From positions 13,291,201 through 13,355,200 of the forward strand of contig OZ038422.1 of NCBI GenBank assembly GCA_964036155.1: a stretch of DNA of 64,000 bases. The letters run 5' to 3'. This document shows positions 36,308 through 48,133 of the stretch, one piece after another; position 1 is the first letter of the stretch, and the number at the start of each line of letters is the position of its first letter. The position numbers and the translations under genes are program-made. The notes under the pieces are model-generated. The model saw nothing but the letters and a program-made list of their open reading frames with translations, did no database searches and had not been told where the DNA came from. The DNA is from Diploscapter coronatus. Lineage: Eukaryota > Nematoda > Chromadorea > Rhabditida > Rhabditidae.

Positions 36308-37077
36308 TTAGTTACCTCGGTTCATTCTCTTCATCCTCCGAATCCCCTTTGAAGCTGGACGACGATTTTCTCTTTGCTAATTTGGCTGGCTTCTTCTTGA
36401 CTGAAATTAAAAGTTAAAGATTACTGTAGACTTCAAGCTACTTTATTACCTGATGAAGGCTCGACGTCTGAAGGCAAATATTCGTCGTCGTCATTCTCGG
36501 CATCTGTAGACTCCCACGACGTCGAACCTCTGTCGTCGTCGTCGTTTTCTGAACCTTACAGTGACCCCAAGATTTTTTAAATGTGGTATTTTCTTTAAAA
36601 TCAGGTCTTTTACATTTTTCGACAAAAAATCTCACTTTCCATCTCGAACGGATTCTTCAATCCCAATCTAATTGCCTCTGGGATGTCGAGCAAGTCGCCG
36701 ATTCTGTCCGATTGGGGAGGTTGCGTGTCATCGGCATTTTCCTCATTTTCGCCACTCGCACCTCCCTGATGCTCATTCAAGCCCGTATTGATTGCAGCGA
36801 TAACCTGGGAAGATTACTATAACTTCTTTATTCCAAACATATCTTCATCATTGAGTCAGAAATTTGAAGTCTATTATAGTTTTCTCGAGTTATTCTTGCA
36901 GTGTCCGCATCCAGAAAACTCGATTCCATTGGAATAGTTTTCTGGATACGGACACAGGCGATTTTCTTTTCGAATTTGTTGATTTCCTACCTCCCTTTGA
37001 AGTTGGTCGTTGGATACGACTGAAACTTGACCCGAAAGTTCAAGAAGTTCATTCGCGTCCTCTTCCCCTTGAGACAT
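29913..37077 (-). CDS. csb-1: ERCC6/CSB-type SWI2/SNF2 DNA-repair translocase
   Basis: Twenty-eight phase-consistent minus-strand exons between ATG 37077 and stop 29913 encode about 1,167 residues. Acidic and lysine-rich low-complexity segments fill about residues 85-220. The SNF2 core follows: motif I DEMGLGKT (about 241), [14 protein letters not shown] box with HKIRNP (about 359), SGSPMQNN (about 387), [24 protein letters not shown]...[41 protein letters not shown], and [21 protein letters not shown]. The DEGH box, GGYxNA and the [19 protein letters not shown] segment separate CSB/Rad26 from other SNF2 proteins. A helical/winged C-terminal domain ([10 protein letters not shown], then [18 protein letters not shown]) also matches CSB. 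CSB recognises RNA polymerase II stalled at lesions and starts transcription-coupled repair in the nucleus. The intron after NPDAQ uses a GC donor. An acceptor lies six bases before the ATG. Confidence 0.95.
36282..36310. repeat. Poly(A)/(AT)n microsatellite
   Basis: An A-run followed by an (AT)n run inside a csb-1 intron, just before the exon at 36316-36400. Likely length-polymorphic. Confidence 0.8.
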
Positions 37078-37741
37078 TTCTATCTAAAATTGTAAATTTT
37101 AAAAAATCTCATTTCCGCTCCTAAAATAAAATTTGGGGTCATTTTTTCTGAACTAGGTAAAATTAAAGAAAGTTAGAAGTCTATTGAAAAATGAAAAGAG
37201 ACAAACAAAGAGGTATTTCGAGTGACAACCAACACTCTTCGTTAAATTTCGAAATTCGAAATTTCACGCCTTTTTCGAAAACTTTATTACTTCTTCTACG
37301 CACCGGGTAATAGGAATTTCAGAACGACACGAAAAATAGAAATTCTAGAAATCACTCAAAAAATGAAGATTTTTATAAAAAGCGAGAAAACATTCCAAAA
37401 TAAATGACAAGAGTGTTAAGCGAATAAGGATGAGGTTAAAAATAATACAGAACTTGAAGAATCAAGATATGGTCTACCAAAAATTCCAAGATTTTGGTCT
37501 ATTTTTCCTAATATGGTCCCTGATTCTAAATCGTTGAAAAATAAATGAGGCAAGCATTAGAAGAAAAACTACTCCAACTATTCTGGCACAAATTTTGAAC
37601 CGTATTTTTAAATGGCTTAGGGTAAATACTAGCTTAGAAAGAAAGTGATACTTGGAAATACTCGCAATAATTTTCGAATTAATTGTACATTTTACTGGAT
37701 TAACTTAAATTTTTGTTCATTTTTAGAAAATTAGAAATTTT

Positions 37742-39451
37742 CTACTCCAACTTTTGATCCTTGTACCAAGTCTCCATTAGCTCTCTGTCGAGTTCTTCCC
37801 TTCTGAAAATAAAGGCTAAGAAAAATTTCCAAAAGTCGCCACTTTTTATCATCAACATTAAAATTTTCTTTTTGAAATTGTGGAACTCTCCAAAAATAAA
37901 AATAAGATTAGAAGTTTAACAAAGAGTAAAAATAAACAAATTTAAAAAATAACTTTAAAAATGTCTCACTTGGCCTGAATGAGGGTCCTGCAGTAGGCGG
38001 CCAGATCGTCGATGTTGTCGAATTTGTCATAGGGGACGGGCTCCATTACCTCCGCCAGAATGTGCCCGTTCGAGTCGAAGCGGGTCTTTTCCTGCAAGTT
38101 TTTTTTTTTTTTATTTTATTTTTTTCATGAAAATCGGGAACATTTGAAATTATTTTCATAGAAAGTCTTTTTAATGTCTTACATGTTCATAGAAGAACTT
38201 ATGAGAGGAGAAGGCGATTGGAATCAAGGAGATTTTGGCCTGCTTCGCCAAAATGAAGGCCCCTTTCTTGAACGGCAACAGCTCGGGTTTGGGATTCCTC
38301 GTTCCTTCGGGGTACATGAACACTTTTCTCTGAAAATATTTAAATTTAAAAAATTTTCTCATTTTTCGAAAAAAAAAACCTTTTAGAAAAGTATTCACTA
38401 TGAAAATAGAAAGGGTATACTTTAACCCTTTTTGTCACTTTCATATGGTAGATATTTTTTATTTTGATTTAAAAAAAAATCAAACCCTCTTCTTGAGGAT
38501 GTTCTCAAGCGTCTGGTCGACGGTCTTGTGAGATTTTTCCTTGCTGAAATTGAACCAAATAGAAAATTAGCATAAAATAAAAGAGAAAACTACCTGAACC
38601 GATTGATGAAAATGGACTCACAGACGTAGGCGCAGAGGTTGAATCCGGGCAGCCATTTGAGCGACGACTTCAGCATCACGACGCAGTTCTCTGGCCACAC
38701 GTGGGTCATCGCTGAAATTCTTGAAAATTCGCCCTTTTCAAATGTTGAATAGAAAATCCAACTAATTAGCCATTTCAGAAAGAAGTTTATTTTCCACACT
38801 TTATCGAAAAACGATATTTTTTACCTTTTTAGAAAATTATTAAAAAATGCTTTTCAAGTTTACCCCAAACATCGATAGCGGACTGATGGTTGGCGATGAT
38901 GATACATGGCTCGTCACGCGCCAAGATGTCCGCGTGCTTGTACTCGATGTTGAGACGCAGTGGGAGGCAGAAGTAGCGGAAAATGCGAAAGATCAGACTG
39001 AAAAACATAATTTTAAGACGTAAAACAATGAAATTTAGAGAAGAATAAGTTTGTATTTTTTGGAAAATGGATTTTATTTTATTAAAAATAGAAAATAATC
39101 CTTACTAATGATTGTCCGTGGACCTTCCCCTCGGAACAGCCAGCAAGCCGCCGATCAGACCTCCCAAAGTAAGGGCCAGAGTGTAGTAGATTCCCTGAAA
39201 ATTAAAAAAAAAAATTCGTAGAAAATTAATCCCTACTTTCACATTATAAATTTGGTAACTTTTTTTTTTAAATCACCCACTTTCTACTTTATAAGCATTA
39301 CTCTTTTTTGCAAATTGAATAAATTAAAAATCACCTTGACATAATAGCCCGGTCCCCTGATATTCCAAAGCACGGTGAGGAAGGCGAAAATCATCGCCGC
39401 CCAGAACCAAAACCCCCTGCAACAGCAGTCCGACTCAACGTCTTCCGTCAT
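37742..39451 (-). CDS. 1-acyl-sn-glycerol-3-phosphate acyltransferase (LPAAT)
   Basis: Eight exons (39335-39451, 39106-39194, 38864-38997, 38594-38711, 38486-38543, 38183-38329, 37970-38091, 37742-37802) encode about 281 residues, the usual size for nematode and animal LPAAT enzymes. Two N-terminal hydrophobic segments (FWFWAAMIFAFLTVLW and YYTLALTLGGLIGGLLAV) anchor it in the ER membrane. All PlsC acyltransferase blocks are present: I, NHQSAID (catalytic His/Asp); II, CESIFINRF; III, MYPEGTRNP (phosphate binding); and IV, ISLIPIAFS. The enzyme acylates lysophosphatidic acid to phosphatidic acid in phospholipid and triacylglycerol synthesis. It corresponds to the C. elegans acl-1/acl-2 pair; which one is unclear. 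It lies between rpl-10 and csb-1, same strand. Confidence 0.93.
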
Positions 39452-40021
39452 TTTCTGGTGAATTTCTGAAATACTTCTAAAATTCGAAAAAAAAAATTCC
39501 GAAAATTTACAAAAATCGAAATGTTACGAAGTCATGAAAACCAAGTGCACTATCTTTCTCTTCATGTCAACCAAAAGTTGCGAAATTGTGACATATTTCG
39601 TTATTAAATAAGACTTTAATCAAAGTCTCAAGTATACAGGAAAAATCAATGCTACTCCGTACTGCATTCGCGCTCATGTTATAATCACGTGACTCGTGCT
39701 TGAAAACAAAAATAGCAAAAGCAGCAAAAATCGATATCAAGTTGACAAGCAGACAATATTTGCATCAGTTAAAAGCCGGAAACCTCTCAATTTTTATTCT
39801 CAAAAAGAAATCAAAACAAAACAACAACAGAGTTTTGGGTGGGAATAAAATAGAAATGAGAAAAATCAATAAAAAAAATCGCTAAGATTTCAATAGAAAT
39901 CAAGTGAAACATCGAAATTTCAATTGATTTTCATTGGAATTTTATTAATTCATCGATTTCGCTCATTTCAGCCGATGGTTGCTTGTGGGAGTGGAAAGGG
40001 AAGGGGGTGATGTGCCGTATT
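39452..40021. other. Gap between rpl-10 and the acyltransferase
   Basis: About 570 bp of AT-rich sequence. A TTTCAG acceptor lies about 15 bases upstream of the acyltransferase ATG on the minus strand, fitting cis- or trans-splicing. No ORF of interest. Confidence 0.4.
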
Positions 40022-41461
<1,440 letters not shown>

Positions 41462-42660
41462 CTTGTTCTGGAACGAAAATATTAATTTCCTAGAACGAAC
41501 GAAATTAACGAAAATTCGGATGACTTTTTATACGAAAAATTGCGTAATCCCAAGCAAAAGGGATTGAAAATTTACAGGGGGAGATAATTGCCCAATTATT
41601 GAGCGATAATTAGAGCAATTAACACGGCTAATTATGACCAATTATAAAAAGAAACGAGAGATCTGCGTGAATTTAGGCCAGAGAAAGGAAACGATAAGGA
41701 GGAAAAGAAATGCAAAGGCGCGACGCGATTTTCAACGCAAAGGGGCGGGGCGAGTCCATTCATCAGTGAGAGAGTGAAAAATAATGAAAAATGCGCATTT
41801 CTTTCGATTTTTGCCTGATTGATTCTGCGATTTCTATTATTTTCTTTCGAAAATATATTTAGGTATGTTCCATAAGAAAGTCACCCAAAATTTTGCGAGT
41901 TTTATTGAAATTTTCAGTATTTCCTTTGAGCACATCTCAAAATACGCCTTATTCTAGATTTTTGTTAGAAGTTTCATAAAACTTTTTGCCATTTTCTTTT
42001 CGAAAATGCAAAAATAATTGCATAAGTAAAATCTCGCTCACGATTTGCCCCAGTTTTATTAAAGTTGTAAGAAAATCCATACCAAACTAGATCCAGAACG
42101 CTACAGTAATTCGTCCTCTAGAACAAGCTTCTGAAAGCATCCATCCTTTGAAAACTTCAATTATATAGGCTTTCTCTAACGATTTTGATGACAAATAATG
42201 GAAAAGATGACAAAATAAGTCATCCTAAAATTCGCTAAATTATCACTGATCTTCAGATCAAAGAAAAAGTTACTGTAGGATTTAAACAATTTTCTAAACC
42301 CAAAACTATTTTCTATTTTTAGCTTAAATTTCGCAATATTTCTAATTCCTTGCGATCTTTTCGTTATTATTGACGTCATGTAATATTTTCGCTAGCGAAA
42401 CATTTCTCTGCCTGACTAACAATTCGAAATGCTCTCTCCGTTCTCCACACTCACTCATCCCCCATTTTTTCCCGAATGTTCTGCGTCTCATCCCTTTCGA
42501 AAGGTGTGCGTCCAATCGATGGACTAGTTATGCGCTTCTTATTTCCCTTACAACTCCCTCTATTTCTCCAAAACCGCGTTGCACCCCCCTACGCGTCACG
42601 GTTTTTCCTCTTTTCCAGTGGTTTCTCGTGAGTTCTTTCCTTCTCTAGACCCTCTCTTTT
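41462..42660. other. Bidirectional intergenic region
   Basis: It lies between the divergent rpl-10 gene (-) and the TATA-promoter transcript (+). It contains purine-rich stretches near 41,640-41,760 and CT-rich blocks near 42,400-42,650. No ORF supported. It presumably carries both promoters. Confidence 0.45.
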
Positions 42661-42663
42661 CGC

Positions 42664-42720
42664 AATTCATCTATATAAACGCTGCCTCGTTTCAGACCTT
42701 AGTCAGTCGCTAGTTTGCTG
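42664..42720 (+). promoter_or_regulatory. TATA-box core promoter
   Basis: TATATAAA at about 42,671 lies in a CT-rich context, with a pyrimidine-A-rich start region (TTTCAGACCTTAGTCAGTCG) roughly 25-35 bp downstream. This is a textbook TATA-to-start spacing. It points into the repeat-rich region to the right. Seen directly; promoter activity is inferred. Confidence 0.5.
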
Positions 42721-42973
42721 ACTTGGTGCGTGCTTACCTCGGTCCATGGTTGTTTCAATGCTGCTGGTGCCGGTGCGCTTCCGTATTCTCGGCTTCTGGA
42801 GCGGGTTTCTCTCGGACGATGTCGGGTGACGTCGTGGGCTCGGATTCTGGATGACAACCGCCTGCTGCTGCTGCTACTGCTGCAATTCTAGAACCGGGGA
42901 TCGCCTCTACCTTCTATCCTCTCTCCTCTAGAAAGATTGCCTCAAGCTCTAGGCTCTGCAGCTCGCTAACTGG

Positions 42974-43006
42974 ATGAGGCATGAAGCCCAAGCTTCGCTA
43001 GATAAG
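42974..43006 (+). other. Candidate first coding exon
   Basis: ATG followed by eleven codons (MRHEAQASLDK) and an AAG|GTTGGT donor in phase 0, about 280 bp downstream of the TATA box. The flanking sequence is GC-rich and includes a CTG/CTA-type triplet run (about 42,866-42,884). In phase it could join the exon at 59,236-59,350. It could equally be an upstream ORF of a noncoding RNA. Confidence 0.25.
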
Positions 43007-45275
43007 GTTGGTCATTCCCACATTCGACTATTTTTATTCCCATTCTTTCTCCCACTTTTTGGGGAGCGTTTTTATTTTTCGAACATTTTCGTATTCCACA
43101 GAGGTATATATTGGGGGTTTCTGGGATGCGTTCGGTCTATGCTTTCTACTTATTCCTACTTTTCTGAAATTTTAGATTTAGATTTAGAATTTAGCTATTT
43201 TCGAAATTTTTCATTTTCGCAATTTTTCGAATATCATACGCGGCATTTCTGTCCCTTTTGATGAAATCTATCATATTCGCAATGTTTCCCTTTATTTTCT
43301 ATTTTTGAAATTTTTTTCCTTCGATCTATTTTCGCAATTATTAATGACTATCTTATGACACATACGCTCCTACTGGGGGCTGTTTTCGAAAAACCGCTTA
43401 ACGCGACCGCGTCGCGTCGCGTCTCTCTCTCTCTCCTCCCACAAAGCAATCAATTCTCTGCGCGCGCGCTAGATCCCTGCTGCCTCACTCCCTTCGCATC
43501 ACTCCTCGCACCACTATCGTATACCCTAAGCCTGCATGTGACTGCGCTCCTTTCTCGCACATTCCATTTCAACTCATAAACAACTTTTTGCCCACTCATA
43601 ATTCAGTTCTTTGCAATAGATATTTTTGGTATCATACCATATACCTAGGGGTTCAAAACAATATGATGGTAACTGCATGGCACCACATATTGGTAAATGG
43701 TACTGGGGTGGGGGTAACTAGATGGGAATATTCAATATCTGTACTTATTTCGACGCTTTTCGTGTTATTCATTTCGCTCGTTTTCAGGTTTCCCTTCTTC
43801 CTGACTGATGACCGCCTAGTTTCTTCTTTCAAGTCAATCTTTCGTGAACTGAGCATTAGTGCCCCCAAGCCTAAATGTCTCTGAGGTGTCGCTCTTGCCG
43901 CGCGCCCTGTGTTGAAGAATGCTGAACTCTGATTTCTCGGCTGGCGTACAAACCGGAACTCACTCCTCTTTCCTATCCAAGGGCCCATACCATCCATCCT
44001 GAAGGGAAAAGGTTATCAGCGCTGGACTGTATCATCCAAATAGTGAGATCATCGAAGTCACCTATGATTTGTGAAACATCAAACTCGTGAATTATTTGTG
44101 TTTAAACTTAAACCTATTATTATGCAACTTGTACTATTTCAAAAACTATTTTATGTGGGGTGTGCCTAATTTTCATTTAGAAAACTTATCAAGGGTTATG
44201 TGAAGCGCTTTGACGCATTGGTCCCATTACAGTATCCTGGAAACATTGTCAGATAACTTTTACAACCTTATATCAACTATTTAAATTCGATGGCCTATGA
44301 AATCAAACCTGTCTTGTCTAATCTGAATTTTAGAAAACTTATGAAAACCTGTCTTTGAGAGTATTCCAATATTGGTACGTCTATTCTGAACCCTAATCTA
44401 TTTTGAGGTGATGAATCCTACCTGAATCTGGTGTCTTTTGCCCCCAAAGCGTGTCTGCCTCTGATTTGTTCTCGATCTATCAGCGATTTTACGAAATTTA
44501 CACAGGAATCTGGCTCTGTTCCAAGAGTGAAGTGTTTTGAATTTGAACCAAATCTGTCTTTTAGCAGGGAAAGCTCAAAATACCTGAAATCCTATTCGAA
44601 AGACGTTCAACTCAAGCATTTTCCGTCAAGCGAATCGTGTAAATTTCTGCGAATCTCTCGTGAAAATCCCGCACCAAATCTCCTTGAAATTTGATAAGTC
44701 AAGCTTCAGTTTTGTGTTGTTCCATCATCAAACAAAATTATTGAAAATCTTATTGTCGATTTAAAGTAAAAAAATCAAAGAAAAATCTTGCAATAAAACT
44801 ATTTCAAAATCAAACCAACGATCTCATTGAAAATTTTCGATCTAATCCAAACCAACCCTTTTAGCGACTTTAGGTCAAACCTTTGAGGGAAATAATCTGC
44901 GAGGTCGCATATTGAAGCTAATCGTGAACCATCAAGCGAGCAAGAACTTCAATCAAGTCAGAGCGAAGGTCGTGAAAGTCAAATTCTGAGTCGCTAAGTC
45001 CTGAAAGAGGTCGCGGTCCAAGCTCAAGCCCAATTCAAATTCTTCCTTCTGCTTCTCAAACCCTCATCAGCGTTCCTCTTGGTATTCGTGGATTTTGAAA
45101 ACTTTAGTTCAAATTTAAAATCAATAAGATAAGAAAAACAATAAATCTTTTGCAAATCAATATTTCAGCCAACCTGCGAACAGTTTTAGATTTCTTCTGC
45201 GAGATTCAGAGATTCATCTTGAAATCATCCTAGTCACATCGAGCTTGCTCAATTTTTGCCAGTTCTTCTTGAGGC
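43007..45275. other. Right-flank transcript region, no ORF
   Basis: No sizeable plus-strand ORF. A good acceptor (CGTTTTCAG, 43,787) may start a second exon. It holds a CG-rich word cluster (GACCGCGTCGCGTCGCGTC near 43,402) and a CT-dinucleotide run. Towards 44.9-45.2 kb the composition changes to TCAAG/CCAA-rich sequence. Confidence 0.3.
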
Positions 45276-47290
45276 GTAAGTGTCCAAGCCAATCTGCATC
45301 CAAACCAAGGTCCTGCGAACGTCCTACCTCAAATTCACTCAAGTCCTTGCTCAAACCGATCCACTTCCTCAAATCTTCAAGCCGACTTCTTGCCAAGCCT
45401 TTCCAAATCAGCCTATTCCATTTTGGGAGTGTCGCGGAGTGTCCTGAGAGCGTGAAGTCCTGAAGCAAAACCAATCCGATCTTCATTCGATTCACACGGG
45501 TAACCAAGAGCCTCAACATCTTCAATTTGATCAACAAATTCATCAACAATAATATCATTTTGATCAAGAAAACGCAAGAAATCATTATTTCGTATCGAAC
45601 ATCGAAATCTCCAGAAACATTTTAACGAAATCTCTCGGACAAAGTCAAGAAAACATCGAAAAATCGAATCACCAAATCCAAAATCATTCAGCGGCGGGCC
45701 TAATCCGATTCAGATATCTCGAAATTCATCTCTAATCGCGTTCTTTCTGTCGGAGTGTCGTGAAGAAGCAAGATCTCGCACAAAAATCTCGCGTCCCATC
45801 AAATTCGCATCGCCCGTGTAAGTCCGGCCGCCCAAATCATGCTCCTACCCAGATCCTGCGATCATTCCAAACTCTACCTTGCCAAAATTCTCGCTCAAAT
45901 CAGTCTTTCGATCAAGCCCTGCTCCAAACTGTCCTGAATTGTTCCACTTCAACCAAGCATCTGCCTCTTGTAAGTTCTGCGGACCAAATCCTCTACCTGC
46001 TCAGATCCTGCGAACATCCTGACTCGGAACTTGCCCTTGTCACTCAGAACCAGCCTTTCGATCAAGCCATGCCTCAAACTGTTCTGAAACGCTCTGCATC
46101 ATCTTTCGATCAAGCTATGTTCCAACCTAGTGTCCGAACTCTTCTGCATCAAACTCAAACGTTAGTCAAGAAAAATGCGTAACTTTAAATGACAGATACC
46201 TGGGAGAGTGCATGAAATAGCTGAATGAAAATGTGAAGAAGAAGAAGTGCCCATATTCTGAGGAGTATCTAAGAAGTGCCTGAAGGCCTATCAAGTCTCT
46301 CTTGTGGAAGCCGCAGTGTCGTGAGCCTAACTACCAATTCATCATTCAATATCTATCAAGTGAGGAAGAATCAACCCGTGTTATATCTAAAATGTGGAAA
46401 ATTGTTAAAATTATTGGAAATCTTTGGAACTCGTGAAAATATTCTCTAAAATTATTGGAAAATATCTCGATATACCAAGAATCTTTTGAAGAACTCGTGG
46501 AATATTCCGGAAACTCAACAATCTAATCAACAAATCTATGATCCATTTAGCGGCCATGAGGCATTCAGAGTTTTTCATCAAGCTGCAGAAAATCCAAGTC
46601 AAGTCTGAAGTTTCTTCAAAATTCTTTCGCAAGTCACCTCAAGCACCTCATCAAACCCTCCAAATCTACTCCTGTAAGTCACCAATCCAACCGCGTTCTC
46701 TGCATAGATCCACCACTCCAATGAACAAGTTCTCCATCCATCCTTTGGCAAAATCTCAAGCTCACCTGGTTTACCCAATCTGGTTCTGGTTCAAGTACGG
46801 GAATCTTTGGAATCTTCTGGGAGGAATAGCATGCGTGCGTATGGGAACAGTGGAAACAGTTGCGTTACGGAGAGTGTCTTGGAAGTCTTTGTGGGATTCT
46901 GGTTCTGGTAATGTAAGGTGATGACGGTCAGTATGTAACCAAAAATGAAACTATCAAATCATCAAATATCAACTTATCAATTAATAACTATTGGAATCTT
47001 CAAACTTTGTGATATTATTCCTATTAAATTAAATCAATGGCATTTTAATGAATTATCAAACAACCAAATATGGAATCTACAAATTTTCACTATCCTAGCT
47101 ATTCAAAATGATGGAATTTGCTTCAAGATAATCGACATTTTCAGCGTTTTAATGAAATTTTAGGTTGTAATGAAGTGCATTTGGAAGAGAGCGTTGCGTG
47201 CGTATTGCTCTGCGAGCGTATCCTTGAGCCAACTATTGTAAGTGTGACTGCCTTAACCGCGTTCTACGCATAGATCACCTCTACCGTAAT
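45276..47290 (+). repeat. Diverged repeats headed by GTAAGT
   Basis: Five copies of a perfect 5' splice consensus GTAAGT occur at 45276, 45818, 45970, 46674 and 47238, each opening a related segment. Copies 1-3 share GATCCTGCGAACATCCTGAC-type and CTTTCGATCAAGCC words and are about 150-185 bp long. Copies 4 and 5 share AACCGCGTTCT, then GCATAGATC, 15-17 bp after GTAAGT. Similarity is patchy, as in old duplications. Confidence 0.5.
45760..46182 (+). other. Repeat-containing 140-codon ORF
   Basis: An open frame with an ATG (start MKKQDLAQKSRV) inside the GTAAGT-repeat region. It contains three related peptides: QSFDQALLQTVLNCS, QPFDQAMPQTVLKRS and SSFDQAMFQPSV. There is no signal peptide, membrane segment or known domain, and it is rich in Ser, Gln and Leu. 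Because the repeats exist at DNA level, the ORF may be incidental. Confidence 0.2.
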
Positions 47291-47613
47291 CCTGCGAAAT
47301 CGTGTCGAGACCCTGTGGTTCCTAAGGTTCAGTTCAATCCTGTATACGGCGTATTCTAAACTACAAATCTATTAAATAGGTACGCAAAACCAAGTAATCC
47401 GTCAAAGTTTTTAGCTCTACAGCGTTGAGCGTAAGCGTTATGCATCCAATCGGGTTCTATCTATTCAATTTGGGTAATTTTCGAGTTTAACCTCATCTGA
47501 ATGGTTTTAAGCTATGAAGCGCATGGAATGAAAAGCGTTCTGCCAGTGTATTATCAAATTAGGCTAATCGGGAAACATGTAGGGTCAGAAACTAAACCTG
47601 TTAAAGTGTTCAG

Positions 47614-48133
47614 AAGGTGCGCATGGGATAGGGATCTACTTCACCAGGCTACAGTATCTTCAAGCCACAAACTACAATCAAACCGTATTTTTAACAGTCT
47701 ATCAAAGTTAAGTGTGTTCAGGAAAGAAGCGATGAAAATCGAGTGTCCCAAAATTCCAACTTCAATCAAAACCAGTACTTTTATCAATATTCCCAACTTT
47801 ACCGTGTTCAGATAAGCGTAACAAGGGTTCAATCTCAAGTTCGAGTGATGAAGATGAAAGGTGTCCCAAACCTCGAGAAAATCAGTACCTTTATCCAAAT
47901 CTTTGCGTTAACTTTGTTCAGAAACTACGAAGTGTCAAGAATGAAGCGTTACCTCAACTTTCAAGCGCCAACCTCAAAAACTTCAGTATTTCTAAATCTA
48001 TCGAGCTCAGAGTGTTTAGGGTGAAGGAAGAAGTTCAATTCCAAGGTTCAAAGTGATGAACGATGACAAGCGTCCCAAGTCAACCAACATATTCCAGTAT
48101 CTTACGAAATTTCCACCAAATCTGATTTTAGAA
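47614..48133 (+). repeat. Degenerate ~105-bp tandem array
   Basis: Five consecutive units carry a CAGTA[C/T] word starting at about 47652, 47773, 47883, 47984 and 48095. Most close with GTGTTCAG or a variant (ends near 47613, 47721, 47811, 47921, 48019). Several units share a GTCCCAA word upstream and AACTTT[A/G] before the closing TTCAG. The period varies between 90 and 121 bp. Confidence 0.55.

Noticed and set aside
43653..43997. 114-codon minus-strand ORF opposite the TATA-promoter transcript
   Set aside because: No acceptor/donor context, no recognisable domain, and it crosses the strong plus-strand acceptor at 43,787.
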